Positions 22,184 through 25,392 of a stretch of 25,392 bases of DNA are shown here, piece after piece. A program made the position numbers and the translations under genes. The stretch comes from an uncultured Duganella sp. Its GTDB lineage: Bacteria > Pseudomonadota > Gammaproteobacteria > Burkholderiales > Burkholderiaceae. The stretch lies in assembly GCA_946482635.1 (NCBI GenBank), contig CAMLSG010000062.1, positions 1 to 25,392 of the forward strand. Reading direction: 5' to 3'. Under the pieces are notes generated by a model. The model was not told the DNA's origin. It searched no databases and was given only the letters and a program-made list of their open reading frames with translations. Numbering within the stretch: position 1 is the first letter of the stretch; every line of letters begins with the position of its first letter.

Positions 22184-24463
22184 GTGCCCACGACCAAACC
22201 TGACCCGGCTAAACGCGGCGCCGGACTGGCCGCGCAATTTCCCTACAACGTCAACAAGGCCGCGGAGCACGGCGCGGGCGTCCCGCCCGCCGGCGCCAAC
22301 GCCAGTCCCGCGGATCCGATGGAGACTGCCGCCACCGCCAGCGAAGGCAATGCCTCGCCCAAGGCGGGCGCCGGCATGCCGCCGCAGGGCGATAATCCCA
22401 ACAACGGCCCGCTCGACCGGGTCCGTACCGACGCCGGCGGCCAGCCGCTCACCACCAACCAGGGCGTGCCGGTTGCCGATAACCAGAATTCCCTGAAGGC
22501 CGGCTTGCGCGGCCCCGCGCTGCTGGAAGACTTCATCCTGCGCGAGAAGATCACGCACTTCGACCACGAGCGCATTCCCGAACGGGTGGTGCATGCGCGC
22601 GGCTCGGCAGCGCACGGTTATTTCGAATGCTACCGCGAGCTGGCGGAACTGACGCGCGCCGCGCCGTTTGCCGCGGCGGGCAAGCGCACGCCGGTGTTCG
22701 TACGCTTCTCCACCGTGGCCGGCGAGCGCGGCTCGACCGACACGGCGCGCGACGTGCGCGGCTTCGCCGTCAAGTTCTATACCGACGAAGGCAACTGGGA
22801 CCTGGTGGGCAACAACATGCCCGTCTTCTTCATCCAGGATGCGATGAAATTCCCGGACCTGGTGCATGCGGTCAAGCCGGAGCCGCACAACGCCATGCCG
22901 CAGGCGGCCAGCGCGCACGACACCTTCTGGGACTTCGTGTCCCTGATGCCGGAATCGATGCACATGCTGATGTGGCTGATGTCGGACCGCGCCATCCCGC
23001 GCAGCTTCCGCACCATGCAGGGCTTTGGCGTGCATACCTTCCGCATGGTGAATGCGGCGGGGCAGTCGCGTTTCGTCAAGTTCCACTGGCTGCCCCGGCA
23101 GGGCACCTACTCGCTGGTATGGGATGAAGCGGTGCGCATTTCCGGCGCCGATCCCGACTTCCACCGGCGCGACCTGTGGGAGTCGATCGAGATGGGCGAA
23201 TATCCGGAATGGGAGCTGGCGCTGCAAGTTTTCACGGAAGAAGAAGCGGCCCAATTCCCGTTCGATGTGCTCGACCCGACCAAGATCGTGCCGGAAGAAC
23301 TGGTGCCGCTGCAGACGGTCGGCCGCATGGTGCTGGACCGTAACCCGGACAACTTCTTCGCCGAGACGGAACAGGTGGCGTTCTGCGCCGCCCACGTCGT
23401 GCCCGGCATCGACTTCAGCAACGACCCCCTGCTGGCAGGGCGTATCCACTCTTACGTGGACACCCAGATCAGCCGCCTAGGCGGGCCGAATTTCCACGAG
23501 CTCCCGATCAACGCCCCGGTCGCGCAGGTACACAACAACCAGCGCGAAGGCATGCACCGGCAGGCGATCCATCGCGGCCGCGTAGCGTACGAGCCGAACT
23601 CGCTGGGCGGCGGCTGCCCTTTCCAGGCCGGCCGCATGGGCTTCATGTCCTTCCCGGAACCGGTGCAGGAAGACAAGGTGCGCGGCAAGCCGGAACTGTT
23701 CGCCGACCACTACTCGCAGGCGCGCCTGTTCTGGCAAAGCCAGACGCCGGCCGAGCAGATGCATATCGCTCACGCCTTCAGCTTCGAATTGAGCAAGGTG
23801 CAGGTGCCGGCGATACGCGAACGTACCTTGTCCATGCTGGTCAACGTCGATGCGGCGCTGGCGGACATGGTGGCGCTGCGCCTCGGCACCATGGTGCCCG
23901 ACCCGCAACCGATGGCCACGACGGGCGAACTGCCCACCTACCAGTCGTCGCCGGGGCTGTCGCTGATGTCGCGGCCGGGGCAGGTTGGCATCCACGGCCG
24001 CAAGGTGGCGATCCTGGTCGCTGCCGGCTGCGACGAGGCCATGGTCGACTCGCTGCAAGCCGAGCTGGAAGCACAGGGAGCGGTCACGCGCCTGGTGGCG
24101 CCCCATGTCGGCATGGTTGGCGGGCTGGAGGCCGACATGTCGCTGGAAACCGGGCCGGCAGTGCTGTTCGATGCCGTGGTGGTGCCGGATGGCGATGCTG
24201 CGGCCGAAACCCTGGCGGCCAACGCGCTGGCAGTGGAATTCGTGACGCTGCAATACCGCCACTGCAAGCCGCTGATGGTGGTGGGCGCGGGGGCGACGCT
24301 GCTGGCGTCAGCGGGGGTGCCGGCCACCTTGCCGGGCGGCGTGCCGGACCCGGGCCTCATAGGGACGGCGCCGGCCGACCTGCAGCCGGCGCTGGCAGCG
24401 TTCATCGCAGCCCTGGCAGGCCCGCGCGTGTTCGACAGGGAGACCGACCCGCCCATCGTGTAA
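22184..24463 (+). CDS. katE: Large-subunit catalase, KatE/HPII type (clade 2)
   Basis: 759 residues, the length of E. coli HPII (753). Converts hydrogen peroxide to water and oxygen with a haem cofactor. Residues match HPII with a constant offset of 9: catalytic His137 (VVHARG), Ser176, Asn210 (GNNMPVFF), and proximal Tyr424 with Arg420 (RIHSYVDTQ). HPII His392, which is covalently linked to the proximal Tyr in E. coli, is replaced here by Cys401 (AFCAAH), so that link cannot form. The C-terminal domain (about 605-759) is flavodoxin/DJ-1-like ([16 protein letters not shown]), as in all large-subunit catalases. The first 100 residues are low-complexity Ala/Gly/Pro/Asn. Start is GTG after GGGGAGCG, 15 bp downstream of the DUF883 gene. 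Confidence 0.97.
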   Translation: MPTTKPDPAKRGAGLAAQFPYNVNKAAEHGAGVPPAGANASPADPMETAATASEGNASPKAGAGMPPQGDNPNNGPLDRVRTDAGGQPLTTNQGVPVADNQNSLKAGLRGPALLEDFILREKITHFDHERIPERVVHARGSAAHGYFECYRELAELTRAAPFAAAGKRTPVFVRFSTVAGERGSTDTARDVRGFAVKFYTDEGNWDLVGNNMPVFFIQDAMKFPDLVHAVKPEPHNAMPQAASAHDTFWDFVSLMPESMHMLMWLMSDRAIPRSFRTMQGFGVHTFRMVNAAGQSRFVKFHWLPRQGTYSLVWDEAVRISGADPDFHRRDLWESIEMGEYPEWELALQVFTEEEAAQFPFDVLDPTKIVPEELVPLQTVGRMVLDRNPDNFFAETEQVAFCAAHVVPGIDFSNDPLLAGRIHSYVDTQISRLGGPNFHELPINAPVAQVHNNQREGMHRQAIHRGRVAYEPNSLGGGCPFQAGRMGFMSFPEPVQEDKVRGKPELFADHYSQARLFWQSQTPAEQMHIAHAFSFELSKVQVPAIRERTLSMLVNVDAALADMVALRLGTMVPDPQPMATTGELPTYQSSPGLSLMSRPGQVGIHGRKVAILVAAGCDEAMVDSLQAELEAQGAVTRLVAPHVGMVGGLEADMSLETGPAVLFDAVVVPDGDAAAETLAANALAVEFVTLQYRHCKPLMVVGAGATLLASAGVPATLPGGVPDPGLIGTAPADLQPALAAFIAALAGPRVFDRETDPPIV

Positions 24464-24501
24464 AGGTAGGCAGCCTTTCTGGCAGGGTGTAGACTAATCC
24501 A

Positions 24502-25392
24502 ATGGATGAGTACGCCCCACAGAAATGGCTGCCTCACGAGCGTCCGCTGCTGCCGGGCTCTCCCTCCACGCCGCTGCATTCGGCGCCAAAGCGCCTGGCC
24601 TTCCTGCTGGTAGGCCTGATCGTGGCGCTGACCGGCGGCCTCGGTAACGCCCTGGTCACGGTCAACCTGGTGTATGCCCAGGGTTCCCTTGGCGTCACCA
24701 GCGCGGAAATCCAATGGCTGCCGGCCGCCTACGTCATGGGCAATGTCTCCATGAACCTGTTGCTGGTGAAGTTCCGCCAGCAGTTTGGCTTGCGCCTGTT
24801 CACCGAATTGTTCCTGTTGCTGTATGCCGTGGTCACGGTGGCCCACCTGTTCGTGCACGGCCTGGCGTCGGCCATCGCGGTGCGCGCGGCGCACGGCATC
24901 AGCGGCGCCGCGCTGACGGTGCTGGGGCTGTACTATGTGCTGCAGGCTTTCCCGGCCCAGCACCGCTTGAAGGGCGTGGTGCTGGGCATCGGCTTCGCCC
25001 AGTTGTCGCTGCCGCTGGCACGCATCTTTTCCTCCGAACTGCTGTCCATCGCCGAATGGCGCGGCCTGTATTCCTTCGAGCTGGGCATGGCGCTGCTGTC
25101 CTTCGGCTGCGTGCTGCTGCTCAAGCTTCCTCCCGGCGACCGCGTGAAAGCCTTCGAGAAAATGGACTTCGTGACCTTCGCGCTGTTCGCCCCCGGCGTG
25201 GCTTTCCTGTGCGCCGTGCTGGCGCTGGGCCGTACCGTATGGTGGTTCGAAGCACGCTGGATCGGCTGGGCACTGATCGCCTTCATCGTGCTGTTCACCG
25301 CGGCGGTGGCAATCGAACATAACCGGCGCAAGCCGCTGCTGAATACGCGCTGGCTGACCACGGCCAGCATGACGCGCCTGGCGATTTCGGTG
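24502..25392 (+). CDS. MFS transporter, DHA2 (EmrB/FarB-like) type, 3' end outside window
   Basis: The frame from ATG 24502 stays open to the window edge (297 codons). A 30-residue polar N-terminus (MDEYAPQKWLPHERPLLPGS...) is followed by membrane helices from about 33: RLAFLLVGLIVALTGGLGNALVTVNL, then IQWLPAAYVMGNVSMNLLLVKF (the QW-x-x-AYxxG pattern of DHA2 helix 2), FTELFLLLYAVVTVAHLF, AVRAAHGISGAALTVLGLYYVLQAF, LKGVVLGIGFAQLSLPLARIFSS and further segments. DHA2 members have 14 helices and about 500 residues, so just over half is seen. Likely a proton-driven drug or metabolite exporter; substrate unknown. It begins 38 bp after katE on the same strand, without a clear ribosome site, so it could belong to the same transcript. 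Confidence 0.88.
   Translation, partial: MDEYAPQKWLPHERPLLPGSPSTPLHSAPKRLAFLLVGLIVALTGGLGNALVTVNLVYAQGSLGVTSAEIQWLPAAYVMGNVSMNLLLVKFRQQFGLRLFTELFLLLYAVVTVAHLFVHGLASAIAVRAAHGISGAALTVLGLYYVLQAFPAQHRLKGVVLGIGFAQLSLPLARIFSSELLSIAEWRGLYSFELGMALLSFGCVLLLKLPPGDRVKAFEKMDFVTFALFAPGVAFLCAVLALGRTVWWFEARWIGWALIAFIVLFTAAVAIEHNRRKPLLNTRWLTTASMTRLAISV

Noticed and set aside
24714..25322. 202-codon plus-strand frame at the end of the window
   Set aside because: It is Arg/Gly/Ala-rich without domains and overlaps the MFS frame starting at 24502, which encodes clear membrane helices and continues past the window.

Overview
The window is GC-rich DNA, densely coding, from a Gram-negative bacterium. The pepN-fbp pair, the siderophore-receptor/DUF3325/DUF3649/PepSY operon, the MCP-CheW pair and the general codon choice point to a betaproteobacterium of the Burkholderiales. 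The Oxalobacteraceae (Massilia/Duganella/Janthinobacterium group) is my best guess. This is inference from gene content and protein style, not a database match.

Layout. Positions 1-2220 hold the end of a small coiled-coil/membrane protein (+), then a minus-strand pair: a DUF4136-type lipoprotein followed, with overlapping frames, by a five-helix membrane protein carrying a periplasmic caspase-like C13 peptidase domain. Positions 2385-6174 are housekeeping: aminopeptidase N, class I fructose-1,6-bisphosphatase and tRNA-Thr(CGU), closed by a bidirectional terminator. Positions 6223-7831 form a small accessory patch, AT-richer in part, with three minus-strand genes: a coiled-coil/TM microprotein, a 115-residue acidic protein and a SUKH (SMI1/KNR4)-like protein. 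The last two look like immunity proteins of polymorphic toxin systems, but no toxin is visible. This patch is rich in palindromes and hairpins, including a 25-bp palindrome over the -35 of the SUKH gene.

Positions 7875-10771 carry two related, exported alpha/beta hydrolases of the epoxide hydrolase/haloalkane dehalogenase type, arranged head to head around a repeated 8-bp word, plus a LysR regulator whose end overlaps the second hydrolase. Positions 10841-15034 are an iron-uptake operon: Fur box, TonB-dependent siderophore receptor, DUF3325, DUF3649 and a PepSY membrane protein, with overlapping or near-touching genes. Positions 15044-17292 (-) are a CheW-chemoreceptor pair; the receptor ends in a CheR/CheB-tether-like pentapeptide. 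Positions 17562-19554 (-) are two periplasmic solute-binding proteins with no permease nearby. Positions 19637-21772 (-) encode a 711-residue, extremely Ala-rich, partly coiled-coil protein of unknown function. It is divergent from a stress unit (+): an ElaB/YqjD-like (DUF883) membrane-anchored protein and a large-subunit catalase of the KatE/HPII type. The window ends inside a DHA2-type MFS transporter (+).

Most genes are recognisable families. The least explained parts are the Ala-rich protein, the C13 protease/lipoprotein pair, the orphan immunity-like patch with its regulatory-looking palindromes, and the paired hydrolases with shared upstream words. I found no CRISPR array, insertion sequence, integrase or rRNA.
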